52,860 bases of DNA from contig DASVBU010000043.1 of NCBI GenBank assembly GCA_036375695.1, positions 1-52,860 of the forward strand, written 5' to 3'. This document shows, piece after piece, positions 33,303 through 42,914 of this stretch (position 1 is the stretch's first letter; each line of letters begins with the position of its first letter). This DNA is from ZC4RG35 sp036375695 (GTDB lineage: Bacteria; Actinomycetota; Acidimicrobiia; Spongiisociales; ZC4RG35). The notes below the pieces were generated by a model that was not told the DNA's origin, ran no database searches, and was given only the letters and a program-made list of their open reading frames with translations. Position numbers and translations under genes: made by a program.

Positions 33303-36245
33303 GTGCTTCAGCTCTTGATAGCCCATTTGGCAGCGGCCCTGGCCGCACCTGCCCTGGTCCGTTGGCTGGGCAGGCGCGCCTTCCTGCTCCTGGCAGCGGT
33401 CCCCGCTGGAGCCGCCGTATGGGCTATCACCGCTACCAATGCGGTGCTCGACGGTCGGGAGCCCACGGTTTCGATCTCCTGGGTGCCTGCACTGGGGCTC
33501 GACCTCGTCTTCCGGGTCGACACCCTCTCCTGGCTCCTCGTCCTGATGGTCGGCGGGATCGGGAGCGCCGTCCTCATCTACAGCACCCGCTATTTCTCCG
33601 CCCGATCCTCTGATCTCGGCCGTTTCGCCGCCGTCTTCGTCGGGTTCGCCGGGGCGATGCTCGGTCTCGTCACCAGCGAGAACCTGATCCAGCTCTACGT
33701 CTTCTGGGAGCTGACCACGATCTTCTCCTACCTGCTCATCGGGCACTACTCGGAGCGGGTCACCTCCCGCCGGGCGGCGATGAAGGCGATCCTGGTGACG
33801 ACACTCGGTGGTCTGGCCATGCTCGCCGGGATCGTCCTCCTCGGCCACGAGGCCGGGACCTACGAGCTCGGCGAGATCCTCACCGCGCCGCCCACCGGAG
33901 CGGTCACCTCGACGGCGATCGCCTTGATCCTCGTCGGGGCGGTGAGCAAGTCGGCGCTGATCCCTTTCCACTTCTGGCTGCCGGCAGCCATGGCGGCGCC
34001 CACACCGGTCAGCGCCTATCTCCATGCCGCGGCCATGGTCAAGGCGGGGGTCTACCTGGTCGGCCGTCTCGCCCCCGGCTTCTCCACCCTGCCCGTGTGG
34101 CAGGCGATCATCGGCGTGCTCGCCCTGATCACCATCGTCCACGGCGGGTTCCGGGCACTGCGGCAGAGCGACCTCAAGCTCATCCTCGCATTCAGCACCG
34201 TGAGCCAGCTCGGCATGCTCGTGCTGCTCGTCGGGTCGCCGTTCAAGGCAGGGGCACTCGCCGGTCTGGCGCTTCTCGGCGCCCATGCGCTCTTCAAGGC
34301 TTGCCTCTTCCTGGTGGTCGGCATCGTCGACGCTGCCACCGGCACCCGTGATCTCAACCTGCTGTCGGGCATCGGCCGTCGCATGCCGGTCACGGCCACG
34401 ATCGGGGCCCTCGGCGTTGCGTCGATGATCGGGGTCGCCCCATTCGCCGGCTACGTCGCCAAAGAGGCCGCCCTGGAGGCGATCATCGACGATCAGGCCG
34501 CACTGGCCCCGTTCGGCTGGCCGATCCTCGTGGTGTTCGCCCTGGGCTCGGCATTGACCATCGCCTACGGCCTCCGGTTCTGGTGGGGCGCCTTCGCCAC
34601 CAAGCGCAACGTGACCGCGTCACTGGAGGTGGTCCGCCCCCCGCTCCTCCTGGTGGCTCCCCCGATGGCCATGGCCCTGGCCGGCATCGCCACGGCCCTC
34701 CTCCCCGGGCTCGGAGAGACGTTGCTCCGGCCCCATGCCCGGACCTACCCGTTGGGAGAGCCGGGCCACCTCGCCATGTGGTCTGGGTTCAGCCCGGCGT
34801 TCCAGGTCACCCTGGCCGCGTTCGCCATCGGCATCGCCGTCTTCCTCGCCCGCCACCGCCTCTCCGGATGGCGGATCCCGTGGCCGGAGCAGTGGGACGG
34901 CGACCGGGTCTATCGGAACACCCTGCGACGGGTGGACCAGACCGCGGCAGCCACCACCGCGGTCGTGCAGAGAGGTTCGCTCCCCTTCTACCTGGGGATC
35001 CTCTTCCTGGTGGTCGTGGTGGGGGCATTGCCCGGTCTCCTCACCGCCGGCGTGGAGGCCAACCTGTGGCTCGGGACCGACGTCATCGTCATCGCGGCCA
35101 GCATCGCCATCGTGGCCGCCACGGTGCTGGCGGTCCGGGCCCGACGGCGGATGAAAGCGGTGATCCTCGCCGGGATCACCGGCTACTCGACCGCACTCGT
35201 CTTCCTCGTCTACGGGGCGCCCGACCTGGCTCTCACCCAGGTGCTGGTGGAGACCGTGACCCTCGTCGTGTTCGTGCTGGTGTTGCGGCGACTCCCGATC
35301 TACTTCTCCGATCGGCCGCTCGTCGCCAGCCGGTGGCTGCGTCTCTCCGTCGCCGCGGTGTTCGGGTTGCTGGTGGCGGGATTGGCGCTGCTCGTCCCCC
35401 AGGCCCGCATCCACGAGCCCGACTCGGCCGACCTGCCGACGACCGCCGAGGAGTTCGGCGGCGGGAAGAACGTGGTCAACGTGATCCTCGTCGACACCCG
35501 AGCCTGGGACACGCTGGGGGAGATCTCCGTGCTCCTCGCCGCGGCGACCGGCGTGGCGTCGCTGATCTTCCTCCGTCACCGCAGCACGGAACGGCCCCGC
35601 CCCGGATCGTTCGAGGAGATCAGCGGCAAGCTGGGTGCTTCCGAGCCCGACCCGGTGGCGCGCCTCAGACGTCCCCGGCACGACGAGGCCCCGACCCGAC
35701 GCGCCAGTTGGCTGGTGGCTGGGGTCACGTTGGCCCCGCACCGTCGCTCGGTGATCCTCGAGGTGGCGGTCAGGTTCCTCTACCACACGATGATCGTCGT
35801 GGCGGTGTTCCTGCTGGTCTCCGGGCACAACGCCCCGGGCGGCGGGTTCGTGGCCGGTCTGGTCGTGGGGATCGCCATCACAGCCCGATATCTCGCCGGT
35901 GGGCGCTACGAGCTGAGCGCGGCCGCCCCCCTGCAGCCGGCGTTCCTGCTCGGGTCGGGCCTGTTCCTGGCCGCAGGCACGGGCCTCGCCTCCATGATCT
36001 TCGGCGGCGAGGTCCTCGAGTCGGCGATCGTTCGCTGGACGATGCCGGTGTTCGGCGAGATCAAGCTGGTGACATCGCTGATCTTCGACATCGGCGTCTT
36101 CCTGGTGGTGATCGGCCTCATGCTCGACATCCTGCGGAGCCTCGGCGCGGAGCTCGACCACCAGGGAGACGTTCTCGATGAGGACGGCGAGCCGGTCAGA
36201 CAGGCGCTGGAGCCGGCGAAGACGATCGTGAGGAGGGAGTCGTGA
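33303..36245 (+). CDS. mrpA: Mrp Na+/H+ antiporter subunit A fused to B
   Basis: 980 aa from GTG. The first about 500 residues are the proton-conducting NuoL-like core (TSENLIQLYVFWELTTIFSYLLIG; the Lys and His residues in KSALIPFHFWLPAAM). Then follow the MrpA extension with the DUF4040-type segment GITGYSTALVFLVYGAPDLALTQ. The last about 150 residues form an MrpB domain (SGHNAPGGGFVAGLV). The complex exchanges Na+ for H+. As no separate mrpB follows, the fusion replaces it. The GTG start of mrpC overlaps its stop. Confidence 0.94.
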   Translation: MLQLLIAHLAAALAAPALVRWLGRRAFLLLAAVPAGAAVWAITATNAVLDGREPTVSISWVPALGLDLVFRVDTLSWLLVLMVGGIGSAVLIYSTRYFSARSSDLGRFAAVFVGFAGAMLGLVTSENLIQLYVFWELTTIFSYLLIGHYSERVTSRRAAMKAILVTTLGGLAMLAGIVLLGHEAGTYELGEILTAPPTGAVTSTAIALILVGAVSKSALIPFHFWLPAAMAAPTPVSAYLHAAAMVKAGVYLVGRLAPGFSTLPVWQAIIGVLALITIVHGGFRALRQSDLKLILAFSTVSQLGMLVLLVGSPFKAGALAGLALLGAHALFKACLFLVVGIVDAATGTRDLNLLSGIGRRMPVTATIGALGVASMIGVAPFAGYVAKEAALEAIIDDQAALAPFGWPILVVFALGSALTIAYGLRFWWGAFATKRNVTASLEVVRPPLLLVAPPMAMALAGIATALLPGLGETLLRPHARTYPLGEPGHLAMWSGFSPAFQVTLAAFAIGIAVFLARHRLSGWRIPWPEQWDGDRVYRNTLRRVDQTAAATTAVVQRGSLPFYLGILFLVVVVGALPGLLTAGVEANLWLGTDVIVIAASIAIVAATVLAVRARRRMKAVILAGITGYSTALVFLVYGAPDLALTQVLVETVTLVVFVLVLRRLPIYFSDRPLVASRWLRLSVAAVFGLLVAGLALLVPQARIHEPDSADLPTTAEEFGGGKNVVNVILVDTRAWDTLGEISVLLAAATGVASLIFLRHRSTERPRPGSFEEISGKLGASEPDPVARLRRPRHDEAPTRRASWLVAGVTLAPHRRSVILEVAVRFLYHTMIVVAVFLLVSGHNAPGGGFVAGLVVGIAITARYLAGGRYELSAAAPLQPAFLLGSGLFLAAGTGLASMIFGGEVLESAIVRWTMPVFGEIKLVTSLIFDIGVFLVVIGLMLDILRSLGAELDHQGDVLDEDGEPVRQALEPAKTIVRRES

Positions 36246-36733
36246 GCGTCCTCGGCCCCGACCTCTTCCTGGTCATCGCAGCCGGCGTCCTGATAGCCGG
36301 TGGGGCGTTCCTCGTGCTGGAGCGCTCACTGACGCGTGTCGCCGTCGGCCTGATCCTCATCGGAAACGGGGTCAACATCCTCTTCCTGATCACGGGCGGC
36401 CCGCGCGGTGGCGCCCCCATCGTCGACGTCACCCCCGAGGAGGCGATGGCAGACCCGCTGCCGCAGGCGATGATCCTCACCGCCATCGTCATCACCCTTG
36501 CCCTCACCGCCTTCCTCGTGGCGATGGCTCATCGCTCCTGGCAGCTCCACCGCCACGACGAGGTGCAGGACGACCTCGAGGACCGCCGCATCGCCCGTCT
36601 CGCCGCCATCGAGACCGCGCAGGAGCGTGGTGACATCGGCATCGTCACCCTGGACGAGGAAGCTGCCGGCGTCAGGGACGAGACGGCCGACATCGTCGAA
36701 GAGCACTGGCTCGCCGAGGAGGACGTGCGATGA
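36242..36733 (+). CDS. mrpC: Mrp antiporter subunit C
   Basis: 163-aa NuoK-like protein with three helices (LVIAAGVLIAGGAFLVLERSL, RVAVGLILIGNGVNILFLI, and a third near residues 80-100). A hydrophilic acidic tail of about 55 residues extends beyond the usual length. It is coupled on both sides: GTGA with mrpA and ATGA with mrpD. Confidence 0.93.
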   Translation: MSVLGPDLFLVIAAGVLIAGGAFLVLERSLTRVAVGLILIGNGVNILFLITGGPRGGAPIVDVTPEEAMADPLPQAMILTAIVITLALTAFLVAMAHRSWQLHRHDEVQDDLEDRRIARLAAIETAQERGDIGIVTLDEEAAGVRDETADIVEEHWLAEEDVR

Positions 36734-38223
36734 CGTGGCTCGTCCCGCTCCCGGTGGTCATCCCGCTCGCCGGCGCAGGGCTGGCCGTGGCACTGGGCCG
36801 CCGGTCGCAGCTGCAGCGGATCGTCAGCGTCGTCTCCCTCACCAGCATCCTGGCCGCATCGCTCGGCCTACTGTTCACGGTCAACGACAGCCCGCTCGTG
36901 GTCCAGGTGGCCGACTGGCCTGCCCCCATCGGGATCTCGCTGGTGGCGGACCGCCTCTCCGCGCTGATGCTGGTGATCTCGTCGGCCGTGACGTTCTGCG
37001 TCCTCCTCTTCGCCCTGGCCCAGGACCTCGCCCTCGGCGACCCGGACTCGCCCGTCGCCATCTTCCACCCCACCTACCTGGTCCTCACCGCCGGGGTCTC
37101 GATCTCGTTCCTCGCCGGCGACCTCTTCAACCTCTACGTCGGGTTCGAGGTCCTGCTCGGCGCCAGCTACGTGCTCATCACCCTGGGCGGCACCCGCGCC
37201 CGCATCCGCGCGGGGACGATCTACGTGGTGATGGCCATCGCCTCCTCGATCGTGTTCCTGCTCGCCGTCGCCCTGATCTACTCGGCGACCGGGACGGTGA
37301 ACATGGCTCAACTCGCCGGTCGCCTCCAGGAGATCGATCCCGGCATCAAGCTGACCCTGCAGGTGCTCCTGCTGGCAGCCTTCGCGGTCAAGGCGGCGAT
37401 CTTCCCCCTGTCGGCCTGGCTCCCGGACTCCTACCCGACGGCCCCGGCACCGGTGACGGCCGTGTTCGCGGGCCTGCTCACCAAGGTGGGCATCTACGGC
37501 ATGCTGCGGACCCAGACCCTCCTGTTCGGCGAGGGCCCGGCGGACACGGTGCTGATGTGGGCAGCCCTCGCCACCATGATCATCGGGATCCTCGGCGCCG
37601 TGGCCCAGACCGACCTCAAGCGTCTCCTCTCCTTCACCCTGGTCAGCCACATCGGTCTCATGGTCTTCGGGATCGCGCTCTCCAGCGAGGCCGGGCTGGC
37701 GGGGGCGATCTTCTACGTCCTCCACCACATAACCGTGCAGACCTCGTTGTTCCTCGTCGCCGGGCTCATCGAGCGACGCGAAGGCACCACGTCCCTGAAC
37801 CGTCTCGGGGGACTCGCCCGATCGGCGCCGCTGCTGGCGGCGCTCTTCCTGGTGCCCGCCTTCAATCTGTCGGGCATCCCGCCGCTGTCGGGATTCCTGG
37901 GCAAGCTCGGATTGCTCCAGGCCGGGGTGGAGGCGGCCACTCCCCTGGCCTACGTCCTGGTGGGCGGGAGCATCCTCACCTCCCTGCTCACCCTGTACGT
38001 GTTCGCCAAGGCCTGGAACAAGGCGTTCTGGCAGCCGCCAATCGACCCGACACAGGGGACCCGACTTCCCGCCGGGATGCTGGGGACCGCCGCGGCACTG
38101 GTGGTCCTCGGTCTCGCCCTCACCTTCGCCGCCGGTCCACTGTTCGACTACGCCACCGAGGCGGCTCGTGACATGTACGCCCGCACTCCCTACATCGAGG
38201 CGATCCTGGGGTCGACGCCATGA
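36730..38223 (+). CDS. mrpD: Mrp antiporter subunit D
   Basis: 497-aa NuoN/NuoM-like membrane protein with about 14 helices. The conserved Lys-bearing segments FAVKAAIFPLSAWLPDSYPTAP and AQTDLKRLLSFTLVSHIG mark the proton path. Together with MrpA it forms the antiporter core. Overlaps of 4 nt with mrpC and mrpE. Confidence 0.95.
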   Translation: MTWLVPLPVVIPLAGAGLAVALGRRSQLQRIVSVVSLTSILAASLGLLFTVNDSPLVVQVADWPAPIGISLVADRLSALMLVISSAVTFCVLLFALAQDLALGDPDSPVAIFHPTYLVLTAGVSISFLAGDLFNLYVGFEVLLGASYVLITLGGTRARIRAGTIYVVMAIASSIVFLLAVALIYSATGTVNMAQLAGRLQEIDPGIKLTLQVLLLAAFAVKAAIFPLSAWLPDSYPTAPAPVTAVFAGLLTKVGIYGMLRTQTLLFGEGPADTVLMWAALATMIIGILGAVAQTDLKRLLSFTLVSHIGLMVFGIALSSEAGLAGAIFYVLHHITVQTSLFLVAGLIERREGTTSLNRLGGLARSAPLLAALFLVPAFNLSGIPPLSGFLGKLGLLQAGVEAATPLAYVLVGGSILTSLLTLYVFAKAWNKAFWQPPIDPTQGTRLPAGMLGTAAALVVLGLALTFAAGPLFDYATEAARDMYARTPYIEAILGSTP

Positions 38224-38756
38224 GACGACCGCGCTTTCGCAAGATCTCGTGGGGCACCGTGTTCTGGGTCGCCCTCCTGTGGGTGCTCCTCTGGGGCGAC
38301 ATTCACCCGGGGAACATCCTCGCCGGGGCTCTCATCGGAGTCGTGGTCCAAGAGTTGCTCCCCTTGCCGCGGGTTCCCTACTCGGGGCGCATCCACCCCT
38401 GGTACCTCCTCAAGTTGGTCCTCCGCTTCTTCACCGACCTCATCGTGGCCAGCTTTCAGGTGGCGGCGATCGCCCTCGACCCGCGCCGTCTGCCCCGTGG
38501 AGCGGTGATCGGCGTCCAGACTCGAAGTGCCTCCGACCTGTATCTGACCCTCACGGCGCAGATCACCACCCTGGTGCCGGGGTCGGTGGTCGTGGAGGCG
38601 ATCAGGTCCAACGGGATGCTCTACGTCCACTTCATCGACGTCGACTTCCAGGGCGGGGTCGAAGGGATGAGACAGGGGGTACTGGCGACCGAGGCCAGGG
38701 TGATGCGCGCCATCGCCTCCGACGACGAGCTCGCTCAGGCGAGGGTGAGCCGGTGA
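38220..38756 (+). CDS. mrpE: Mrp antiporter subunit E
   Basis: 178 aa. Two or three N-terminal helices, then a cytoplasmic domain with DLYLTLTAQITTLVPGSVVVE and YVHFIDVD, the MnhE/MrpE pattern. ATGA overlap with mrpD and GTGA with mrpF. Confidence 0.92.
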   Translation: MRRPRFRKISWGTVFWVALLWVLLWGDIHPGNILAGALIGVVVQELLPLPRVPYSGRIHPWYLLKLVLRFFTDLIVASFQVAAIALDPRRLPRGAVIGVQTRSASDLYLTLTAQITTLVPGSVVVEAIRSNGMLYVHFIDVDFQGGVEGMRQGVLATEARVMRAIASDDELAQARVSR

Positions 38757-39139
38757 GGACCGTCGGGCTCATCTCCGCGGGGATGCTCGCCGTCGGGGCC
38801 ATCCTCACCATCATCCGCGTCGAGAAGGGCCCGACCTCACTCGACCGGATCGTGGCGCTGGACATCGTGAGCAACATCCTCATCATCGCCGTGGCCCTCG
38901 ACGCCGCAGTCAACCTCCGCACCGAGACGGTTCCGATCCTCGCCGCCCTGGCCCTGGTGGGCTTCATCTCGTCGGTGGCGGTTGCTCGTCACGCATCGGC
39001 CGAGCCCGAAGAAGCGCGGCGGATCAAGACGCCCGAGGAGGTCGCCGCCGAGGAAGCGGCGATCAGGAGGGAAGAAGAGGCGGCGGCCCGAGCCGAGGCC
39101 GAGGCCAAGGCCCGGAGGGACGAGGAGATGACGTCGTGA
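38753..39139 (+). CDS. mrpF: Mrp antiporter subunit F
   Basis: 128 aa from GTG. Three helices in the first about 85 residues (RVEKGPTSLDRIVALDIVSN between the first and second is the family motif). The last about 45 residues form a highly charged helical tail, EEVAAEEAAIRREEEAAARAE-like, longer than usual. It overlaps mrpE and mrpG by 4 nt each. Confidence 0.92.
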   Translation: MRTVGLISAGMLAVGAILTIIRVEKGPTSLDRIVALDIVSNILIIAVALDAAVNLRTETVPILAALALVGFISSVAVARHASAEPEEARRIKTPEEVAAEEAAIRREEEAAARAEAEAKARRDEEMTS

Positions 39140-39510
39140 GCTGGGACGCAGTAGCCGACTTCCTGGCCGCGGTGTGCTTCCTCCTCGGCTCGGCCTTCAC
39201 CCTGGCTGCCGGCATCGGCGTGCTCCGCTTTCCCGACCTGCTGTCGCGGATCCACGCCGGAGCCAAGCCGCAAGTGGTCGGCGTGGTCCTGGCGTTGATC
39301 GGCCTGGGCCTCCGTCTCCGGTCGGCATCGGTGATAGCCACCTTGATCCTCGTGGGGCTGTTCCAGCTCATCACGGCACCCGTCTCGGCGAGCTTCGTGG
39401 CCCGCGCCGGCTACCGCACCGGCAAGATCGATCCCGATCTCCTGGCGGTCGACGAGCTGACGGAGGACCTGGCCAGGGCCCTGGAGGACGACTCCGGCGG
39501 GGACGGCTAG
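39136..39510 (+). CDS. mrpG: Mrp antiporter subunit G
   Basis: 124 aa from GTG. Three helices; FPDLLSRIHAGAKPQVVGVVL is the MnhG/MrpG signature. It is the last gene of the Mrp operon and ends 4 bp before the convergent trpA stop. No hairpin terminator is visible between them. Confidence 0.93.
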   Translation: MSWDAVADFLAAVCFLLGSAFTLAAGIGVLRFPDLLSRIHAGAKPQVVGVVLALIGLGLRLRSASVIATLILVGLFQLITAPVSASFVARAGYRTGKIDPDLLAVDELTEDLARALEDDSGGDG

Positions 39511-39514
39511 GGAC

Positions 39515-40276
39515 TCAGCCCCGCAACGAGGTGAGGAAAGCCGCAGGGTCGTCCCCGCGTTCCAGGACCTCGATCAGCGCCGAACCGACGATGACCCCGT
39601 CGGCATGGCGACCGATCTCCACCACGTGCGACTGTGTCCGGACACCGAATCCGGCGCAGACGGGTAGGTCGGACACACGGCGCACCGCTTCGAGATACCC
39701 CGAGAGCCCGGGTGCCATCCCACCGGAACCGGTCGTGCCGGTGCGGGTGACGGCGTACACGAACCCCGAGCCGGCTTGGGCGAGCTCGGCCAGTCTCTGC
39801 TCCGGCGTGGCGGGCGTGACCAATTGGATCAGGGCCAGGGCGCGTCGGCTGAGCGCGCCGAGCAGAGAGGCCGACTCTTCCATCGGGAGATCGGGGACGA
39901 TGAATCCGTCCACTCCTGCCTCGAGTGCGTCCTCGGCCAGCCGATCGAAGCCGTAAACGAGCAGCGGGTTGAGATAGCTCATCAGGACGATGGGCGCCGA
40001 GAGTTGCCCGGTCCTCTTCCGCAGCTCGTAGAGGATCCAGCGGAGACTCACCCCGTTCTCGATGGCCACCCGGCTTGACCGCTGGATGGTCACGCCATCC
40101 GCCATGGGATCGGAGAACGGGACACCGATCTCGACCACGTCGGCAGATCGCGCCACCGCGGCCAGGTCGTCGAGGAACCGGTCTCGCGACGGGTACCCGG
40201 CGGTCACGAAGGCCACCAGTGCAGGTCCATCACTGCCCTCGATGGCGGCACGGATTCGATCACGAGGCTCACTCAT
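39515..40276 (-). CDS. trpA: Tryptophan synthase alpha chain
   Basis: 253-aa TIM barrel that cleaves indole-3-glycerol phosphate. The catalytic Glu lies in VVEIGVPFSDPMADG, the catalytic Asp in DGFIVPDLPMEE, and the phosphate site is GFGVRTQSH. It is the last gene of the trp operon, overlapping trpB by 8 bp. Confidence 0.97.
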   Translation of the reverse strand: MSEPRDRIRAAIEGSDGPALVAFVTAGYPSRDRFLDDLAAVARSADVVEIGVPFSDPMADGVTIQRSSRVAIENGVSLRWILYELRKRTGQLSAPIVLMSYLNPLLVYGFDRLAEDALEAGVDGFIVPDLPMEESASLLGALSRRALALIQLVTPATPEQRLAELAQAGSGFVYAVTRTGTTGSGGMAPGLSGYLEAVRRVSDLPVCAGFGVRTQSHVVEIGRHADGVIVGSALIEVLERGDDPAAFLTSLRG

Positions 40277-41495
40277 CGGGTTCGCTCCCTCCCCCGAGCG
40301 AGGTCAGGATCGACATGTCCTTGTCGCCACGACCCGACAGTCCGATGAGGATTCGACACCCCGGGTGGTCCAGCGCCCAACGACGCGCCCCGGCGAGGGC
40401 ATGGGAGCTCTCAAGGGCCGGAAGGATCCCCTCGGTGCGACAGCACTCGTCGAGCGCGGCGAGGGCCTCGTCGTCGGACACGGTCAGGTAGGCGACCCTC
40501 CCGATCTCCTCGAGAAAGGCGTGCTCAGGGCCGACTCCCGGATAGTCCAGACCGGCCGAGACCGAGTGTGTCTCCTGGATCTGCCCGTCGTCGTCGTAAA
40601 GGAGTTTCGAGTACGTGCCGTGGAGCACACCTGGTCTTCCTCGCACCATGGTGGCGGCGTGCTCCCCGACGCCCTCGCCGCGCCCGCCGGCCTCGACGCC
40701 GAACAGCTCCACCTCGGGCGCGTCGAGAAACCCGTGGAAGAGCCCGATGGCGTTCGAGCCGCCTCCGACACAGGCGAAGACGGCGTCCGGCAATCCGACG
40801 TCGGCCATCTGGGCACGCGCCTCCCGGCCGATCACCGACTGCAGCTCACGGACGAGATACGGGTAGGGATGCGGGCCGATCGCCGAGCCGATCATGTAGT
40901 AGGTGCCTTCAGGGTCGCCCACCCAGTCGCGGATCGCCTCGTCGATGGCAGCCCGGAGGGTGCGATCTCCCAATTCCACTGCGACCACCGCGGCCCCGAG
41001 CCGGCGCATCCGGTCGACGTTGGGCGCCTGACGCTCCGCGTCGACGGCTCCCATGTAGACGGTGCACGGAATGCCGACACGCGCGCAAGCCGCGGCTGCA
41101 GCCACTCCGTGTTGCCCGGCGCCGGTCTCGGCGACGACGCGGTTGGCTCCCAGCTCTCGGGCGAGCAGGGCCTGCCCGATGGCGTTGTTGACCTTGTGGG
41201 CTCCGGTGTGCGCCAGGTCCTCTCGTTTGAGGAACACCTCGGCTCCCCACGCCCGGCTGAGGGATCCGGCCCTGGTCATGGGTGTCGGCCGACCCACCCA
41301 GTCGTTCAGCTCGGACGATAACCGCGCCCGGAACCGCTCCGAGCCGAGCAGGGAGCGGACCCCTTCCTCGAGTCGGGTCAGTGCCGCCATCAGGGTCTCG
41401 GGGACGAACCGTCCCCCGTAGGGCCCGAAACGACCGGTGGAGTCGGGGATTCGTCCGGCCAGGAGGTCGGCGAGCAGGGTGTGGTCAGTGAGCAT
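40269..41495 (-). CDS. trpB: Tryptophan synthase beta chain
   Basis: 408 aa, PLP-dependent. The PLP Lys is in HTGAHKVNNAIGQ, and the phosphate loop is GGGSNAIG. The N-terminus GRFGPYGGRFVPETLMAAL is that of the TrpB1 type that pairs with TrpA. I use the ATG at 41495 (MLTDHTLLADL), which overlaps the trpF end by 11 bp; an in-frame upstream ATG at 41591 lies inside trpF and adds low-complexity residues. Confidence 0.96.
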   Translation of the reverse strand: MLTDHTLLADLLAGRIPDSTGRFGPYGGRFVPETLMAALTRLEEGVRSLLGSERFRARLSSELNDWVGRPTPMTRAGSLSRAWGAEVFLKREDLAHTGAHKVNNAIGQALLARELGANRVVAETGAGQHGVAAAAACARVGIPCTVYMGAVDAERQAPNVDRMRRLGAAVVAVELGDRTLRAAIDEAIRDWVGDPEGTYYMIGSAIGPHPYPYLVRELQSVIGREARAQMADVGLPDAVFACVGGGSNAIGLFHGFLDAPEVELFGVEAGGRGEGVGEHAATMVRGRPGVLHGTYSKLLYDDDGQIQETHSVSAGLDYPGVGPEHAFLEEIGRVAYLTVSDDEALAALDECCRTEGILPALESSHALAGARRWALDHPGCRILIGLSGRGDKDMSILTSLGGGSEPDE

Positions 41496-42096
41496 GCGTC
41501 CTCCCCGGCGCCGAGGCGAACACGGCACGGGCGTTGGCGATGAAGGCGGCGATCCGGGACGGATCCTTGCGACCAGGCTCGGTTTCGACACCGCTGGACA
41601 CGTCGACGCCCCACGGTCCCACCGCCTGGATGGCGTCGGCGACGTTCCCCGGGTCGAGACCTCCGGCCAGGATCAGCTGTGTCGAACCGGCGAGCTCCCG
41701 GGCCTGGTGCCAGTCGGCTTTCACCCCCCGCCCGCTGACCGTACCTTCGTAGAGGAGTCTCAGTGGCGGCTCCGCGGCCGTGGGCCCACCGGAGCGATGC
41801 ACCGGCAGCAGGTCGACGTCCTCTGGCAGCTCCAGACCAAGCAGCGACCCGGCATCGGCCTGAACCCAGTCGGGCTCGACCAGCTCCAGCACCTCCTCGA
41901 GCACCTGCGGCTGCGGTCGCCGGAACACGGCCACCTTCACGACGTCGGCAGGCAGGCAACGAGCCAGGGCCCGGGCCTGCAGCGCCGAGACCTGACGTGG
42001 CGAGTCGGCGAAGACGAACCCGACGGCATCGGCGCCGCCGTTGGCTGCCGCATCCACCGCTTCGAGGCTGTTGACCCCGCAGATCTTCACGAACAT
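41485..42096 (-). CDS. trpF: Phosphoribosylanthranilate isomerase
   Basis: 203-aa TIM barrel. The catalytic Cys is in the N-terminal MFVKICGVNSLE, the catalytic Asp in the barrel, and PWGVDVSSGVETEPGRKD is the phosphate-site block. Having a separate trpF means this lineage does not depend on the bifunctional PriA for this step. Overlaps trpC by 10 bp. Confidence 0.95.
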   Translation of the reverse strand: MFVKICGVNSLEAVDAAANGGADAVGFVFADSPRQVSALQARALARCLPADVVKVAVFRRPQPQVLEEVLELVEPDWVQADAGSLLGLELPEDVDLLPVHRSGGPTAAEPPLRLLYEGTVSGRGVKADWHQARELAGSTQLILAGGLDPGNVADAIQAVGPWGVDVSSGVETEPGRKDPSRIAAFIANARAVFASAPGRTHAH

Positions 42097-42914
42097 GGCG
42101 ACCCCCCGATCGTGCGCCTCCCGGCCGAGACGAATGCCGCCACCGCCGCATCCGGCTCCACCGACCTCATCAGCGCCGAACCGATCAGCGCCAGCCGGTA
42201 ACCATCCGATGCCACCGCCGCCGCATCGTCAGGCGACTCGATGCCACTCTCCGCAACCGCAGGAAGCCCGGAGCCGATCAGATCCCGCAGGACCCGGAAC
42301 CTCGTCGGGTCGACCTCGAGGGTGCGGAGGTCGCGGCAGTTCACTCCGACCAGCACCGATCCCGCAGTGGAACCGGCGAGCAGGTCGCCGATGCGGTGCA
42401 GGTCCTCGACGCCGAACACCTCGACGAGACAGAACATCCCCAGCTCGCTGGCGCCCGCCATCAGCTCGCTCAGTTGGGCATCGGAGAGGATCTTGACGAT
42501 GAGGAGAACGCCACCAGCCCCGGAGGCCCTCGCCTCGACGACCTGGTAGGGGTCGACCAGGAAGTCCTTCCGCATCACGGGTCTTCCCGCTTCACCAGCG
42601 ACCCGTGACGCCACCCGCAGGTGCTCCAGATCCCCACCGAACTCGTCGGGCTCGGTGAGAACAGACACGGCCACGGCACCGCCCGCGCAGTAGGCCCTGA
42701 CACGGCGCTCCAGGTCGCGGTCGTCACCGAGCACACCGCGCGAGGGACTCCGATGCTTCACCTCGGCGATCACGTCGAAGCCGTCGAGCTCCAGCGCCGG
42801 GGGCGAAGGCGCTGCGTCCATCCGCGACCGCAGCTGCCCCTCAGGCATCGCCCGCCGGGCCCGACGGGCGCGTTCGAGGCTCGATGCGGCCATTTGCTCC
42901 AGGAACCCGCTCAT
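42087..42914 (-). CDS. trpC: Indole-3-glycerol phosphate synthase
   Basis: 275 aa. The signature VIAEVKHRSPSRG carries the catalytic Glu-Lys pair; later VLVGVNCRDLRTLEVD and VAESGIESPDD follow the TrpC pattern. Coupled to trpD by ATGA. Confidence 0.96.
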   Translation of the reverse strand: MSGFLEQMAASSLERARRARRAMPEGQLRSRMDAAPSPPALELDGFDVIAEVKHRSPSRGVLGDDRDLERRVRAYCAGGAVAVSVLTEPDEFGGDLEHLRVASRVAGEAGRPVMRKDFLVDPYQVVEARASGAGGVLLIVKILSDAQLSELMAGASELGMFCLVEVFGVEDLHRIGDLLAGSTAGSVLVGVNCRDLRTLEVDPTRFRVLRDLIGSGLPAVAESGIESPDDAAAVASDGYRLALIGSALMRSVEPDAAVAAFVSAGRRTIGGSPCS

